Origin: JAJOKK01 sp965370555
GTDB taxonomy: Bacteria > Bipolaricaulota > Bipolaricaulia > UBA7950 > UBA9294
Assembly (NCBI GenBank): GCA_965370555.1
Contig: CBDUVB010000037.1
Span: 1 to 17,644 of the forward strand
Direction of reading: 5' to 3'
Length of the DNA stretch: 17,644 nucleotides
A program made the position numbers and the translations under genes. Below the pieces are notes generated by a model. It was not told the origin of the DNA. It ran no database searches and saw only the letters and a list, made by a program, of their open reading frames with translations. Below, one piece after another: positions 1-6,464 of the stretch (its first letter is position 1; the number at the start of each line of letters is the position of its first letter).

Positions 1-1
1 C

Positions 2-478
2 TACCAGCTGGTCTTTGCACTGTACGATCAGGCCGAGTGCGAGGTGATCCGCCTCAACGTGCTCCTCAATGTAGAGAGGAGCGTGCAAGAGACTCCTCCA
101 CCTACTCAGACGGAGAGAATCTGCGTCGATGTGAGCGCGGTCGCTATCGTGCAAACGATCGGAACAGCGACCACCTACCAGCCACAAACATCGGAGCCTG
201 AAGCGATCGCGGTGCAGATGGTGATTAACAGCCAGCAGTACTACACCACGCCGTTCCAGATCTGCGGATCTAAGGGCGATACGATCCAAATACAGACAGA
301 GGCCGAATTCTGGACCCACACCGAGCAGAGGCTCATCTTCGCCGCTTGGCAGAAGAAGGTGTGGGATAATACGGAACAACAGTGGACCTGGGTCACAATC
401 TCCCAATCCCAATTCACCGGGATCATATTGGAACAGGGCGGCTCACTGCGCGCCGTCTACACTCCGAGTGCTAGATAA
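2..478 (+). CDS. 3' end of an unrecognised protein (partial)
   Basis: The reading frame is open from the first complete codon at position 2 to a TAG at 476-478, with no credible start inside, so the gene begins before the window. The visible 158 residues are rich in Gln, Thr, Val and aromatic residues in alternating patterns, which suggests a beta-strand-rich, possibly extracellular domain. There is no catalytic motif, membrane segment or family signature I recognise. A strong intrinsic terminator follows 24 bases after the stop, supporting this as the true end of a transcription unit. Function is unknown; a surface or secreted repeat protein is possible but is only inference. Confidence 0.7.
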   Translation, partial: YQLVFALYDQAECEVIRLNVLLNVERSVQETPPPTQTERICVDVSAVAIVQTIGTATTYQPQTSEPEAIAVQMVINSQQYYTTPFQICGSKGDTIQIQTEAEFWTHTEQRLIFAAWQKKVWDNTEQQWTWVTISQSQFTGIILEQGGSLRAVYTPSAR

Positions 479-501
479 CTCAGGCCAGTAATAACACCTG
501 C

Positions 502-533
502 AAAGGGGATGGCGTCACGCCATCCCCTTTTTT
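502..533 (+). terminator. Intrinsic terminator after the first gene
   Basis: A perfect 13-bp inverted repeat (502-514 with 518-530, inner bases GGGGATGGCG) has a 3-base loop. The T run at 528-533 overlaps and follows its 3' arm. This is a textbook Rho-independent terminator for + strand transcription. It separates the partial gene from the tRNA cluster. Confidence 0.92.
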
Positions 534-536
534 CAG

Positions 537-565
537 TTGACGGGAGGCATAGCGCTTGTTACCCT
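537..565 (+). promoter_or_regulatory. Candidate promoter of the tRNA cluster
   Basis: TTGACG at 537-542 (5 of 6 to the -35 consensus) is followed after 17 bases by TACCCT at 560-565, a weak -10. Transcription would start near 572, a few bases before the first tRNA at 579. The -35 overlaps the end of the preceding terminator. TTTAAT at 565-570 looks better as a -10 but would leave almost no leader. Confidence 0.4.
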
Positions 566-578
566 TTAATACGCGTTC

Positions 579-660
579 GCGAGGGTGGCGGAATTGGCAG
601 ACGCGCTAGCCTTAGGAGCTAGTGCCTTCGGGCGTGCGGGTTCGAGTCCCGCCCTTCGCA
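579..660 (+). tRNA. tRNA-Leu (anticodon UAG)
   Basis: It folds as a type II tRNA with a long variable arm. The acceptor stem is 579-585 with 653-659, containing one G-U pair, and the discriminator is A660, typical of leucine. The anticodon stem is 606-610 with 618-622, with TAG at 613-615 in the loop. The T arm GCGGG/TTCGAGT/CCCGC spans 636-652. The 3' CCA is not encoded. Confidence 0.95.
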
Positions 661-661
661 G

Positions 662-690
662 TTGCAAGGATGCCTGCTGATTGGTATAAT
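662..690 (+). promoter_or_regulatory. Promoter inside the tRNA cluster, before tRNA-Gly
   Basis: TTGCAA at 662-667 and a consensus TATAAT at 685-690 are 17 bases apart. The predicted start near 697 is six bases before tRNA-Gly at 703. The Gly gene and those downstream may therefore be transcribed independently of tRNA-Leu. Confidence 0.65.
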
Positions 691-702
691 CGGCACGCCT
701 TT

Positions 703-774
703 GCGGGAATAGCTCAGCGGTAGAGCACTGCCTTGCCAAGGCAGGGGTCGCGGGTTCAAATCCCGTTTCCCGCT
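703..774 (+). tRNA. tRNA-Gly (anticodon GCC)
   Basis: The acceptor stem GCGGGAA (703-709) pairs perfectly with 767-773, and the discriminator is T774. The anticodon stem CTGCC/GGCAG (728-732 with 740-744) carries GCC at 735-737. The T arm is 750-766. CCA is not encoded. Its own promoter lies just upstream. Confidence 0.95.
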
Positions 775-805
775 GTAAAGAAGAGCTGGGAAGTCACCGG
801 TGTAA

Positions 806-889
806 GCCGGGGTGGCGGAATTGGCAGACGCAAGGGACTTAAAATCCTTTGAGGGTTTCCTCGTGCGGGTTCGAGTCCCGCTCCCGGCA
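806..889 (+). tRNA. tRNA-Leu (anticodon UAA)
   Basis: This is a second type II leucine tRNA, with the same TGGCGGAATTGGCAGACGC D-arm block as the first one. The acceptor stem is 806-812 with 882-888 and the discriminator is A889. The anticodon stem is 833-837 with 845-849, and TAA lies at 840-842. The T arm is identical to that of the first Leu tRNA. CCA is not encoded. Confidence 0.95.
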
Positions 890-898
890 GAAGAGAAT

Positions 899-974
899 CG
901 CGGGGTGGAGCAACTGGAAGCTCGTCGGGCTCATAACCCGGAGGTTGTCGGTTCGAGTCCGGCCCCCGCCACCA
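899..974 (+). tRNA. Initiator tRNA-fMet (anticodon CAU)
   Basis: The gene has the hallmarks of a bacterial initiator. The first position of the acceptor stem is unpaired (C899 opposite C970), and three consecutive G-C pairs (GGG/CCC) flank the CTCATAA anticodon loop. The 5' half is near-identical to the E. coli initiator as I remember it. The remaining six acceptor pairs are intact (900-905 with 964-969), with A971 as discriminator. It is the only tRNA of the six with an encoded CCA (972-974). The C1-C72 mismatch differs from the usual C1-A72. Confidence 0.93.
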
Positions 975-978
975 GAAA

Positions 979-1053
979 GGCGGCGTAGCTCAACCGGTTT
1001 AGAGCGCTCGGCTCATATCCGAGAGGTTCGGGGTTCGAGTCCCTGCGCCGCTA
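979..1053 (+). tRNA. tRNA with CAU anticodon, probably elongator Met
   Basis: The acceptor stem 979-985 pairs with 1046-1052 and begins with a G-U wobble (G979, T1052). The anticodon stem CTCGG/CCGAG surrounds the loop CTCATAT, with CAT at 1014-1016. The T arm is 1029-1045 and the discriminator is A1053. A CAU anticodon outside an initiator is either elongator Met or the lysidine-modified Ile-2 tRNA. The general look favours Met, but sequence alone does not settle it. Confidence 0.8.
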
Positions 1054-1069
1054 GTGCGTTTTACGAACA

Positions 1070-1143
1070 GGGGGCGTAGCTCTAATCGGGAGAGCGCTGC
1101 GTTCGCATCGCAGAGGTTGGCGGTTCGAATCCGCTCGCCTCCA
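1070..1143 (+). tRNA. tRNA-Ala (anticodon CGC)
   Basis: The acceptor stem GGGGGCG (1070-1076) pairs with 1136-1142 and includes G1072-T1140. This is the G3-U70 pair that specifies alanine. The anticodon stem CTGCG/CGCAG holds CGC at 1104-1106. The T arm is 1119-1135 and the discriminator is A1143. CCA is not encoded. It is the last tRNA of the cluster. Confidence 0.95.
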
Positions 1144-1259
1144 CTGTTATCTCAACAAGGCATACCTTCTACGGGCTCTGTTTTATGCAGACGTTAAGGG
1201 TTATGTCTTAAGTACTCACAAGCGAATTTACCCCCCGGGGAAGTGATCAGGGACGTCAA

Positions 1260-2006
1260 ATGTCTACGAACACGGAATCTGGATCGCTCTATCGATACCC
1301 TCGCCGCCTTACGCGCACGTTTCTTCGCTGGTTAGCTCGTTTGATTTTCCTCTCCCTCACGCGTTTTCAGGTTATAGGTCAAGAGAATATTCCCGAGGGA
1401 GAGCCGCTGCTCGTAGTTGGCAATCACTTTCACTTTGCGGACCCTGTCGCGATGATCCGGGTAACGCCGTGGCCACTTGAGTTTATCGGTGGTTTTCGCA
1501 TGCCATTTGCGCCAAAATGGATTACGTGGATTCCCAAACTATGGGGTTATCACGCGGTCCAGCGAGGGACCGGTTCACGCGAAGCACTTCGTAACGCAGA
1601 GAGTGTCCTACACGAAGGCGGAGTTTTGGGTATCTTCCCGGAAGGAGGGAGTTGGGCAACGGTTCTCCGCCCCCCGCGTCCAGGAACAGCATTTCTTGCA
1701 GTGCGCACTGGAGCGCGGATACTCCCATTGGGGTTTGATGGCCTACTCGATGTCTTCCCGAGTCTGCGCAAGGGACGAAGAGCTCGAGTTACAGTACGAA
1801 TTGGGAAGCCGTTCGGCCCGTTTCAAGCGACGGGGCAAGGGCGTGAACGACGGACCCAATTGGAAGAGATCGGTCATACTATAATGCGTAATATCGCCGA
1901 ATTGATCCCTCCCGAACGGAGGGGGCACTATTCTGATGACCCGGCGATTCGCGCCGCTGCCCGCGGAACGGAAGTGTACCCCTGGGAGAAATCGAAAGAG
2001 CCTTGA
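1260..2006 (+). CDS. plsC: 1-acyl-sn-glycerol-3-phosphate acyltransferase (PlsC family)
   Basis: This 248-residue protein matches the lysophosphatidic acid acyltransferase family, which adds the second acyl chain to make phosphatidic acid at the inner membrane face. The catalytic HX4D motif is visible (NHFHFADP, H56 to D61). The substrate-binding FPEG motif is at 126-129, followed by GG where many relatives have TR. A hydrophobic segment near residues 23-38 probably anchors it. Length is normal for the family. The ATG at 1260 has an AGGGA site about 7 bases upstream. It follows the tRNAs after 116 bases and precedes a transporter gene by 104 bases; that gene may have its own promoter. The family includes paralogues with other acyl acceptors, so exact substrate is inferred. 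Confidence 0.88.
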   Translation: MSTNTESGSLYRYPRRLTRTFLRWLARLIFLSLTRFQVIGQENIPEGEPLLVVGNHFHFADPVAMIRVTPWPLEFIGGFRMPFAPKWITWIPKLWGYHAVQRGTGSREALRNAESVLHEGGVLGIFPEGGSWATVLRPPRPGTAFLAVRTGARILPLGFDGLLDVFPSLRKGRRARVTVRIGKPFGPFQATGQGRERRTQLEEIGHTIMRNIAELIPPERRGHYSDDPAIRAAARGTEVYPWEKSKEP

Positions 2007-2048
2007 TCCGGAGGAGCGCACCAACGATAAGCTCTAGGAGCTGAAGGA

Positions 2049-2077
2049 TATACAGAGAGGGACGATCTAAGTATACT
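2049..2077 (+). promoter_or_regulatory. Candidate promoter of the MFS transporter gene
   Basis: TATACA at 2049-2054 and TATACT at 2072-2077 are separated by 17 bases. Each matches consensus at 4 and 5 of 6 positions respectively. Predicted start is near 2084, giving a leader of about 27 bases that contains the AGGAGG site at 2100-2105. Confidence 0.4.
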
Positions 2078-2110
2078 ATCAATCACATTGAGACTTAACA
2101 GGAGGTTGCA

Positions 2111-3436
2111 GTGATTACATCTCACCCTCAATCTAGTTCTCGGCGAGAACGGCTGGCCTGGTATCTGTATGACGTTGGGAATTCGGCCTATGCTGCAGTG
2201 GTTTTGCTTGCTATCTATGCCGCGTATTTCAAGCAGCAAGTGGCAGGTGGAGCGCAGGGATCGTGGCTGTGGGGCCTCTCCGTGGGGATTGCCATGCTCG
2301 TCGTCGCAGTCACCTCTCCGTTCCTCGGCACGATCGCTGACTACTCAGGGGCAAAGAAGCGATTTCTGCTCTTCTTCACGGTAATGGCATGCCTGTTCAC
2401 CGCAGCGCTTGCGTTTGTAGGGAAGGGAGATGTCGTAATGGGGATGTCCTTCTTCATCCTCGCCGAGATCGGATACCGTAGCGCGCAGGTCTTCTACAAT
2501 GCCCTCCTCCCTCAGCTGGCCTCACCACGTGAGATCGGAAGGATCTCAGGTCGTGGTTGGGCACTCGGTAACGTCGGTGGAATCGCATGCTTGCTCATCG
2601 TCCTGGCACTGATGAAGCTCTTCCCCGGTACACTCACTATTCGCTTTTCCTTTGTCCTCACCGCTGTTTTCTTTGCCGGCTTTGCCTTACCGATATTCCT
2701 ATGGCTACCCGAGCGGGCGGAGAGGCGTGGTTCTCCTGCAGGGCAATCTTTTATCAGGCTTGCGTTCAGGCGATTGGGCGAGACCCTAAAGAAAGTGCGC
2801 CACTTCCGCGAGTTCGGCAAGTTCATCCTGGCATTCCTTGTGTATAACGACGGCATCCTGATGATGCTCAATTTCGCGGCCATTCTCGGTGCGGTACTCT
2901 TCGGCCTAACGCAAGAGCAGTTGATCATGTTCATGATCATGATCATGGTAACGAGCATCGGTGGGGCGTATCTGTTTGGGCATATGGCTGATCGCCTCAG
3001 CTCCAAGCGCTCACTGATCATCGCGCTTGTTCTGATGCTGGCCTCGATCATATGGTTGTATTTCGACTACTCGCGCACGATCTTCTTTGTCATCGGTGGA
3101 ATCGCCGGATTCGCGCTGACCGCAGCGCAATCGGTAAGCAGGGCATTCGTTGCGAAGCTCGCGCCGGCAGCAAAGAGCGCCGAATTCTACGGATTCTTTG
3201 CGATGACCGGTCGCACGTCATCGTTCATCGGCCCAACGGTGTATGGCCTCATCGCTGCGCAGGGAGCATTGTGGTACCAGGCACGCGGGCAGGCGGTTAC
3301 GCTTGCCGAACAATCAGGACAGCGACTGGCTGTCCTCTCTATTGCGGCCTTTCTCGTCCTGGGAATCATCGCCCTGCTGTTCGTGAACGAGAAACGCGGT
3401 ATCGCCGCAGCAGAAAAGGCAAACGAAGAAGCGTAA
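2111..3436 (+). CDS. MFS transporter, UMF1 (Atg22-like) family
   Basis: This 441-residue integral membrane protein has about twelve hydrophobic segments. The N-terminal signature WYLYDVGNSAYAAVV (near residues 17-31) is characteristic of the UMF1 family, related to the yeast vacuolar effluxer Atg22. Other MFS features are a charged cytoplasmic loop near residue 200 and the second-half motif FGHMADRLSSKRSL, resembling the MFS loop 2-3 signature. The substrate of bacterial members is not established, so no transport substrate is assigned. The start is GTG at 2111 with AGGAGG five bases upstream. A strong hairpin follows the stop. Neighbouring plsC suggests no specific functional link. Confidence 0.85.
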   Translation: MITSHPQSSSRRERLAWYLYDVGNSAYAAVVLLAIYAAYFKQQVAGGAQGSWLWGLSVGIAMLVVAVTSPFLGTIADYSGAKKRFLLFFTVMACLFTAALAFVGKGDVVMGMSFFILAEIGYRSAQVFYNALLPQLASPREIGRISGRGWALGNVGGIACLLIVLALMKLFPGTLTIRFSFVLTAVFFAGFALPIFLWLPERAERRGSPAGQSFIRLAFRRLGETLKKVRHFREFGKFILAFLVYNDGILMMLNFAAILGAVLFGLTQEQLIMFMIMIMVTSIGGAYLFGHMADRLSSKRSLIIALVLMLASIIWLYFDYSRTIFFVIGGIAGFALTAAQSVSRAFVAKLAPAAKSAEFYGFFAMTGRTSSFIGPTVYGLIAAQGALWYQARGQAVTLAEQSGQRLAVLSIAAFLVLGIIALLFVNEKRGIAAAEKANEEA

Positions 3437-3477
3437 CGGAGAGTGCCTGGCGCCTAGGGGGTACCTCTGTCTGCTAC

Positions 3478-3522
3478 GTGAAGCTCCCCGCCTACAAGAC
3501 GGGGAGCTTCACTTCTTGTAGG
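3478..3522 (+). terminator. Strong hairpin between two convergent genes, with an overlapping alternative stem
   Basis: A 13-bp perfect stem (3478-3490 with 3500-3512) with a 9-base loop is followed by TTCTT, so it can terminate the + strand transporter transcript. The loop CCTACAAGA (3491-3499) is itself the perfect complement of the next bases TCTTGTAGG (3514-3522), so a second stem can form instead or partly as a pseudoknot. The TGA stop codon of the - strand vapC (3509-3511) lies inside the 3' arm. Confidence 0.75.
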
Positions 3523-3892
3523 CTGGTCTGAGGCCCTTCAACATAGGGTAGTGCTTAGTGTTGAGAGTCTTCAGCTCGGCATTCTCGGCTTCAGCGGTAG
3601 CAGCCAAGATGGCGTCCGCAAGTCCGACGCCGTGTGACTTGCCGTAATCGCGCTTGTAGAGCCCTCCAGCCTTTGCGATCACCGCACTTACAGGGACAAC
3701 ACGGAAGAGGGAGACGAAATCCTCCAGAGCAGCTTGTTCTGCATCACCTTTCACTCCAGCATACAACTCCGCAACGACGATGGATGACAGGGTGATCCGA
3801 GCAGAGTGGGCGTTGACGAAGGCCACCGCTTTGCCGTGGCCGCGGAAAAAATCAACGAGAACATCTGTGTCGAGAAGGATTAACTCCGCCAT
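3509..3892 (-). CDS. vapC: VapC-type PIN-domain toxin
   Basis: A PIN-domain ribonuclease of about 127 residues, the toxin of a type II TA module; family members cleave tRNA or rRNA. The conserved acidic residues are visible: Asp in LLDTDVLVDFF near the N terminus, Glu in VAELYAG, and Asp in LADAILAATA, followed by the LKTLNTKHY strand. The ATG at 3892 is preferred over one 18 bases upstream at 3910, because AGGAA sits 6 bases before it and it begins two bases after the antitoxin stop (TGATCATG). The upstream start would overlap vapB. It is co-transcribed with vapB and ends inside the intergenic hairpin. Confidence 0.88.
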   Translation of the reverse strand: MAELILLDTDVLVDFFRGHGKAVAFVNAHSARITLSSIVVAELYAGVKGDAEQAALEDFVSLFRVVPVSAVIAKAGGLYKRDYGKSHGVGLADAILAATAEAENAELKTLNTKHYPMLKGLRPAYKK

Positions 3893-3894
3893 GA

Positions 3895-4128
3895 TCAGTT
3901 CCTGTCCCATTCGGCTCGCGTTGCCTTGAAGTCTGGAAGATCTGTACGGTCCTTCCAGATTCCCGCAGCCTCGTGCAATACCGCCTCCCGTCGACTGTGA
4001 CCCGCTTGATCGATAAGGCGATCGACGGCCTCTCGAATGAGCTCGCTCTGTTTCTTCCCTGCGGTCTTGGCGATAGCAGCCAGTTCCTCACGTTGGCGCT
4101 CTGTGAGGTATATCTGCGTTCGTACCAT
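3895..4128 (-). CDS. vapB: Ribbon-helix-helix antitoxin (VapB/CopG type)
   Basis: The 77-residue product begins VRTQIYLTERQREEL, a classical ribbon-helix-helix DNA-binding N terminus, followed by a helix with KKQSELIREAVDRLI. The C-terminal stretch, rich in acidic and Trp residues, is the likely toxin-neutralising tail. The ATG at 4128 has GGAGG six bases upstream. It precedes vapC with a 2-base gap, the usual antitoxin-first order. RHH antitoxins normally repress their own promoter; an inverted repeat overlapping the -10 box supports that here. Confidence 0.88.
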   Translation of the reverse strand: MVRTQIYLTERQREELAAIAKTAGKKQSELIREAVDRLIDQAGHSRREAVLHEAAGIWKDRTDLPDFKATRAEWDRN

Positions 4129-4133
4129 GCCAC

Positions 4134-4185
4134 ACCTCCAATACTGTATACACCAGTATTATACACCATCCTTATTTCCTGCCAA
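4134..4185 (-). promoter_or_regulatory. vapBC promoter with overlapping operator
   Basis: On the - strand, TTGGCA (4185-4180) and TATAAT (4163-4158) are spaced 16 bases. An inverted repeat AATACTG...CAGTATT (4140-4146 and 4154-4160) overlaps the -10 and start region. The octamer TATACACC occurs twice on the + strand (4147-4154 and 4160-4167), 13 bases apart. Both arrangements suit dimers of the RHH antitoxin. The ribosome site GGAGG is at 4139-4135. Confidence 0.65.
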
Positions 4186-4224
4186 GGCCATCGCCTTATG
4201 GTCTTGTGTAGCGTTGGGCCCTGT

Positions 4225-4290
4225 GCCCAACGTTGCTCTGTGAGCTTTGTCGGTGAGCGACCGTCCGATTGCACGCCGTTATTCGGCTGT
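4225..4290 (-). other. Weak attC-like site upstream of vapBC
   Basis: Reading the - strand, the stretch ends in GTTGGGC (4231-4225), a good core box. It carries short complementary pieces (TCGG with CCGA, GTG with CAC) in the arrangement of an attC fold. The other outer box (GAATAAC) does not fit the RYYYAAC consensus. It lies between hicAB and vapBC, where a cassette boundary would be expected. GTTGGGC also forms a simple hairpin with GTTGGGC at 4213-4219, so chance is possible. Confidence 0.3.
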
Positions 4291-4296
4291 TGTATC

Positions 4297-4569
4297 GAGG
4301 CTGTTGCACGAACCTCTTCTCCGCGCGGGTTGTGAAGCAAGGCCGGAGGCCGAACAGAAGCTTTAACCGCCGAGGACGCGGAGTACGCAGAGAGGAAGGA
4401 GCAGCATTGAATGATTGAGCGAGTTAGTGATTGAGTGATTGAACTTCCCAATCTCCCGATGATTCAATCTCCCGATCTCTCAATTCCTCAGCGCCCTCTG
4501 CGGTAAAATGCTTGAAACTAGGGTTTGAGCTTGAAGACGAGCAGTAGAAAAGGTTTGTGCAACAGGCTC
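4297..4569. repeat. MITE-like repeat, copy 1 (273 bp)
   Basis: The ends are inverted repeats matching at 21 of 24 positions (4297-4320 against 4546-4569; core CTGTTGCAC). Weaker inverted similarity continues inward (TTTAACCGCCGAGG near 4362 against the complement of CCCTCTGCGGTAAA near 4495). The centre holds imperfect short tandem units around GATTGA and TCTCCCGAT (4409-4480). No open reading frame fills it. The right end stops 2 bases from the hicB stop codon. Copy 2 is at 13541-13730. No clear target duplication is seen. Confidence 0.7.
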
Positions 4570-4571
4570 TG

Positions 4572-4988
4572 TCAAACACGGCTTTCCGTGAGAACGAAGT
4601 CTTTTGCGGATGCCAGCGCTGAGAGAAGTTCGCTGAGTTTCGGAATCGTTGGTACCGATCGCCCCTGCTCGTATCGGGCGTAGGTATTCAGGGACCTGGA
4701 TCCAAGCCTTTGTGCAACCTCTGCAAGCGTCAAACCGGACTTGGTCCGCTCTCGTCGAAGGAGGAAGGCCGTGAGAGCAGCTTCATCGGAAGCACCGACT
4801 TCGAAATATTCACCCTTGCCGGGAAAGACTCGGACTTCGAAGCCCGGTTTGTTAACGAGAACCTCGATGGCATCGGCGATCATCTCGAAGGCTTCTTTCT
4901 TGGTGTGGCCTTGCGTGACTACGCTCAAAATCGGCACCTCAATCGCCCAGTACCGTCCCGACTTGAACACTTTCCCAGCGAATCTCAT
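4572..4988 (-). CDS. hicB: HicB-type antitoxin with C-terminal helix-turn-helix
   Basis: The 138-residue product has an N-terminal HicB fold (about residues 1-65: GRYWAIEVPILSVVTQGHTKKEAFEMI resembles the partially degraded RNase H fold). A C-terminal XRE-type helix-turn-helix follows (about 85-125: SGLTLAEVAQRLG, then LNTYARYEQGRSVPT). HicB binds and neutralises HicA and represses the operon through its DNA-binding domain. Its ATG overlaps the hicA stop in ATGA, so the two are translationally coupled in the toxin-first order usual for hicAB. A MITE-like repeat abuts its 3' end, leaving no room for a terminator of its own. Confidence 0.88.
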   Translation of the reverse strand: MRFAGKVFKSGRYWAIEVPILSVVTQGHTKKEAFEMIADAIEVLVNKPGFEVRVFPGKGEYFEVGASDEAALTAFLLRRERTKSGLTLAEVAQRLGSRSLNTYARYEQGRSVPTIPKLSELLSALASAKDFVLTESRV

Positions 4989-5164
4989 GACTTACCTCCT
5001 CCAGCCTCTTTCAGGATGGCCTTGGCTGTGTACTCGTTGATCTCGTTGTGCCTCGGCACGACGAGATCCCTTTCGCCGTTGGACCAGACATCATGCCGAC
5101 TTCCATGTCGGGCCAGAATCCACCCGAGAGTGCGCAACTTCTTCTCGAGGTCCCGGCGTTTCAT
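4985..5164 (-). CDS. hicA: HicA mRNA interferase toxin
   Basis: A 59-residue gene read on the - strand from ATG at 5164 to TGA at 4987-4985. The product begins MKRRDLEKKLRTLGW and contains the double-stranded-RNA-binding-like HicA core with catalytic His24 in HGSRHDVW. It continues with the conserved basic stretch VVPRHNEI and a C-terminal helix (AKAILKEAG). HicA toxins cleave mRNA independently of the ribosome. Length is normal for the family. The last codon overlaps the hicB start. A promoter lies immediately upstream, and no strong Shine-Dalgarno is seen. Confidence 0.88.
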   Translation of the reverse strand: MKRRDLEKKLRTLGWILARHGSRHDVWSNGERDLVVPRHNEINEYTAKAILKEAGGGKS

Positions 5165-5170
5165 GATTAG

Positions 5171-5198
5171 ATGCTACACCAATACGTGTATTTGTCAA
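5171..5198 (-). promoter_or_regulatory. hicAB promoter and operator
   Basis: On the - strand a perfect TTGACA (5198-5193) is followed after 16 bases by TAGCAT (5176-5171). Between them is a perfect inverted repeat AATAC-GT-GTATT (5181-5192), placed where HicB binding would block RNA polymerase. The transcript would begin about at the hicA ATG (5164), so the leader is very short or absent. Confidence 0.55.
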
Positions 5199-5293
5199 GT
5201 CGGGATGAAGGAAGTTCCAGAGCCAGCCGAACGTGTTGTGTGAGTAACGCCGAATCCCAACCGATGGACAACCGATTTCCTGAGGAGGCGGAA

Positions 5294-5509
5294 GTGAAGA
5301 AACGACACCACGCGAAACTAGTACACGAAGAGAAATACGTGGCAGAGGTTGATGTCGAACTGGTCGAAACCGGTGAAGGCTGGTCTCCTTACCTATCATT
5401 GGAGGATGCGTACAAACTCGACGCCGTTCGCGAGGCATTGCATCGAGGCGATGTAGAGAGTGCGGCGCGCCTCTCTCGTGTCTTTAAGCTTACACCTGTA
5501 ACACCGTAG
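5294..5509 (+). CDS. Small conserved protein of unknown function, copy 1
   Basis: A 71-residue protein starting at GTG 5294, chosen because GAGGAGG ends five bases before it and because similarity to the second copy (8324-8539) is continuous from there. It opens with a basic HHAKLVHE segment and an alternating strand pattern (KYVAEVDVELVET). It then has GWSPYLSLEDAYKLDAVREAL and a helix rich in Arg and Ala. I do not recognise a characterised family. Size, soluble nature and duplication among TA modules are compatible with a TA-like or regulatory role, but no motif shows it. The IS3 element begins six bases after its stop. It is opposite in strand to its neighbours. Confidence 0.72.
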   Translation: MKKRHHAKLVHEEKYVAEVDVELVETGEGWSPYLSLEDAYKLDAVREALHRGDVESAARLSRVFKLTPVTP

Positions 5510-5537
5510 GGACATGCGGTGGAAATCCTGCACCACT

Positions 5538-6464
5538 CTAGGAGCTAAGAAGTGCTAAGTCAAGGGCTGGTTCTGGCAAGGTCACCTCTTGATTGATATA
5601 CGTCTGTGGCGCGAGATACCCCAACGTCGAGTGTCTCCTCTGTGCATTGTAGTATTGGATCTGTAGAGCAATCGCTCTTCTCAGCTCCCACATGTTCCTT
5701 GCATCGAAGAACAGGCTGCCGTTCTCTCCTTTGAAGTGCCCATTGAACGATTCCATGTACGTGTTCCCCTTTGCTCCGTTCTCCGAGAAGGAGATCTTCG
5801 CCCGCTCCCTGATTAACACGGCTTGTAGCCATTTGTATCCCGTGTACACCGAATCTTGGTCGTGATGGAGGAATCGGTCCTCTAGGCTCACCCCTACCTC
5901 CTCCAGGTTCTCATGCGCCATGTTGAGTGATTCCAACGCCAACGCTGTGTTCTTGTGCTTCTCTACCGCCCATCCCGCAACCCACTTCGTGTTGTGATCA
6001 AGGATCGGCATCAAGTACGCCTTCTTATTCCCACCGGCATACCAGATCTCCGTGAAGTCCGTGTACCATACCTGAAATGGCTCCGGATCCTCGATCTTCT
6101 TCACCAGATTCCATCCCTTGCTACTCTGTTGAAGATACTTGCGTGGTGGAGAGAGCTTCGGCTTCCTGATCGATCGCAACAAACCAAGATTCCCTCGCTT
6201 CAACAACCGCCGCACTACGAACTCACCCACCTCATATCCCTGATCCCGCAGTTCAGGCAGGATACGCCGGTATCCGTACGCTGGATGCGCTCTGATCCCA
6301 TCCAGCAATGGCGCGTTGAAGTGCTTGTACTTCTCCTCGTATGCGACCTTCTCCTTCTTCTGGTAGTACCACGTGCTCTTCGGCAGCTCGATCGCATCAA
6401 GACAGGTGTTTAAGCCATATTGGTCCTTGTGTTCCTCTACCAGCTTCACCTTCTCTTCCGTCAC
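5538..6464 (-). CDS. IS3-family transposase OrfB (DDE integrase domain)
   Basis: The 308-residue product has an N-terminal HTH_21-like region (HPAYGYRRILPELR near 60-73) and an rve integrase core with the catalytic triad D136 (YTDFTE), D202 (HHDQD) and E238 (MESFNG). The last two are 35 residues apart, as in DD(35)E enzymes. It ends with the YNAQRRHSTLGYLAP motif typical of IS3. The start is GTG at 6464-6462 overlapping the orfA stop as GTGA, but production as an OrfAB fusion by -1 frameshifting is also likely. Its stop codon lies inside the left inverted repeat. Confidence 0.93.
   Translation of the reverse strand: MTEEKVKLVEEHKDQYGLNTCLDAIELPKSTWYYQKKEKVAYEEKYKHFNAPLLDGIRAHPAYGYRRILPELRDQGYEVGEFVVRRLLKRGNLGLLRSIRKPKLSPPRKYLQQSSKGWNLVKKIEDPEPFQVWYTDFTEIWYAGGNKKAYLMPILDHNTKWVAGWAVEKHKNTALALESLNMAHENLEEVGVSLEDRFLHHDQDSVYTGYKWLQAVLIRERAKISFSENGAKGNTYMESFNGHFKGENGSLFFDARNMWELRRAIALQIQYYNAQRRHSTLGYLAPQTYINQEVTLPEPALDLALLSS

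Noticed and set aside
849..1079. Open reading frame across three tRNA genes
   Set aside because: It is wholly explained by tRNA-Leu, tRNA-fMet and the second CAU tRNA on the same strand.
2512..3051. Long - strand frame inside the MFS transporter gene
   Set aside because: It is antisense to a well-supported membrane protein and its translation has no domain character.
4213..4231. GTTGGGC-GCCCAAC as a pair of integron core boxes
   Set aside because: The boxes face the wrong way (GTTRRRY first) and are 5 bases apart, so they form a simple hairpin. Only the second box is kept in the weak attC call.
3852..4451. 199-codon - strand frame through vapB and the repeat
   Set aside because: It overlaps vapB in another frame, runs through a MITE-like repeat and resembles no protein.
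5560..5832. Short frame inside IS3 orfB
   Set aside because: It is a shifted frame of the transposase gene.
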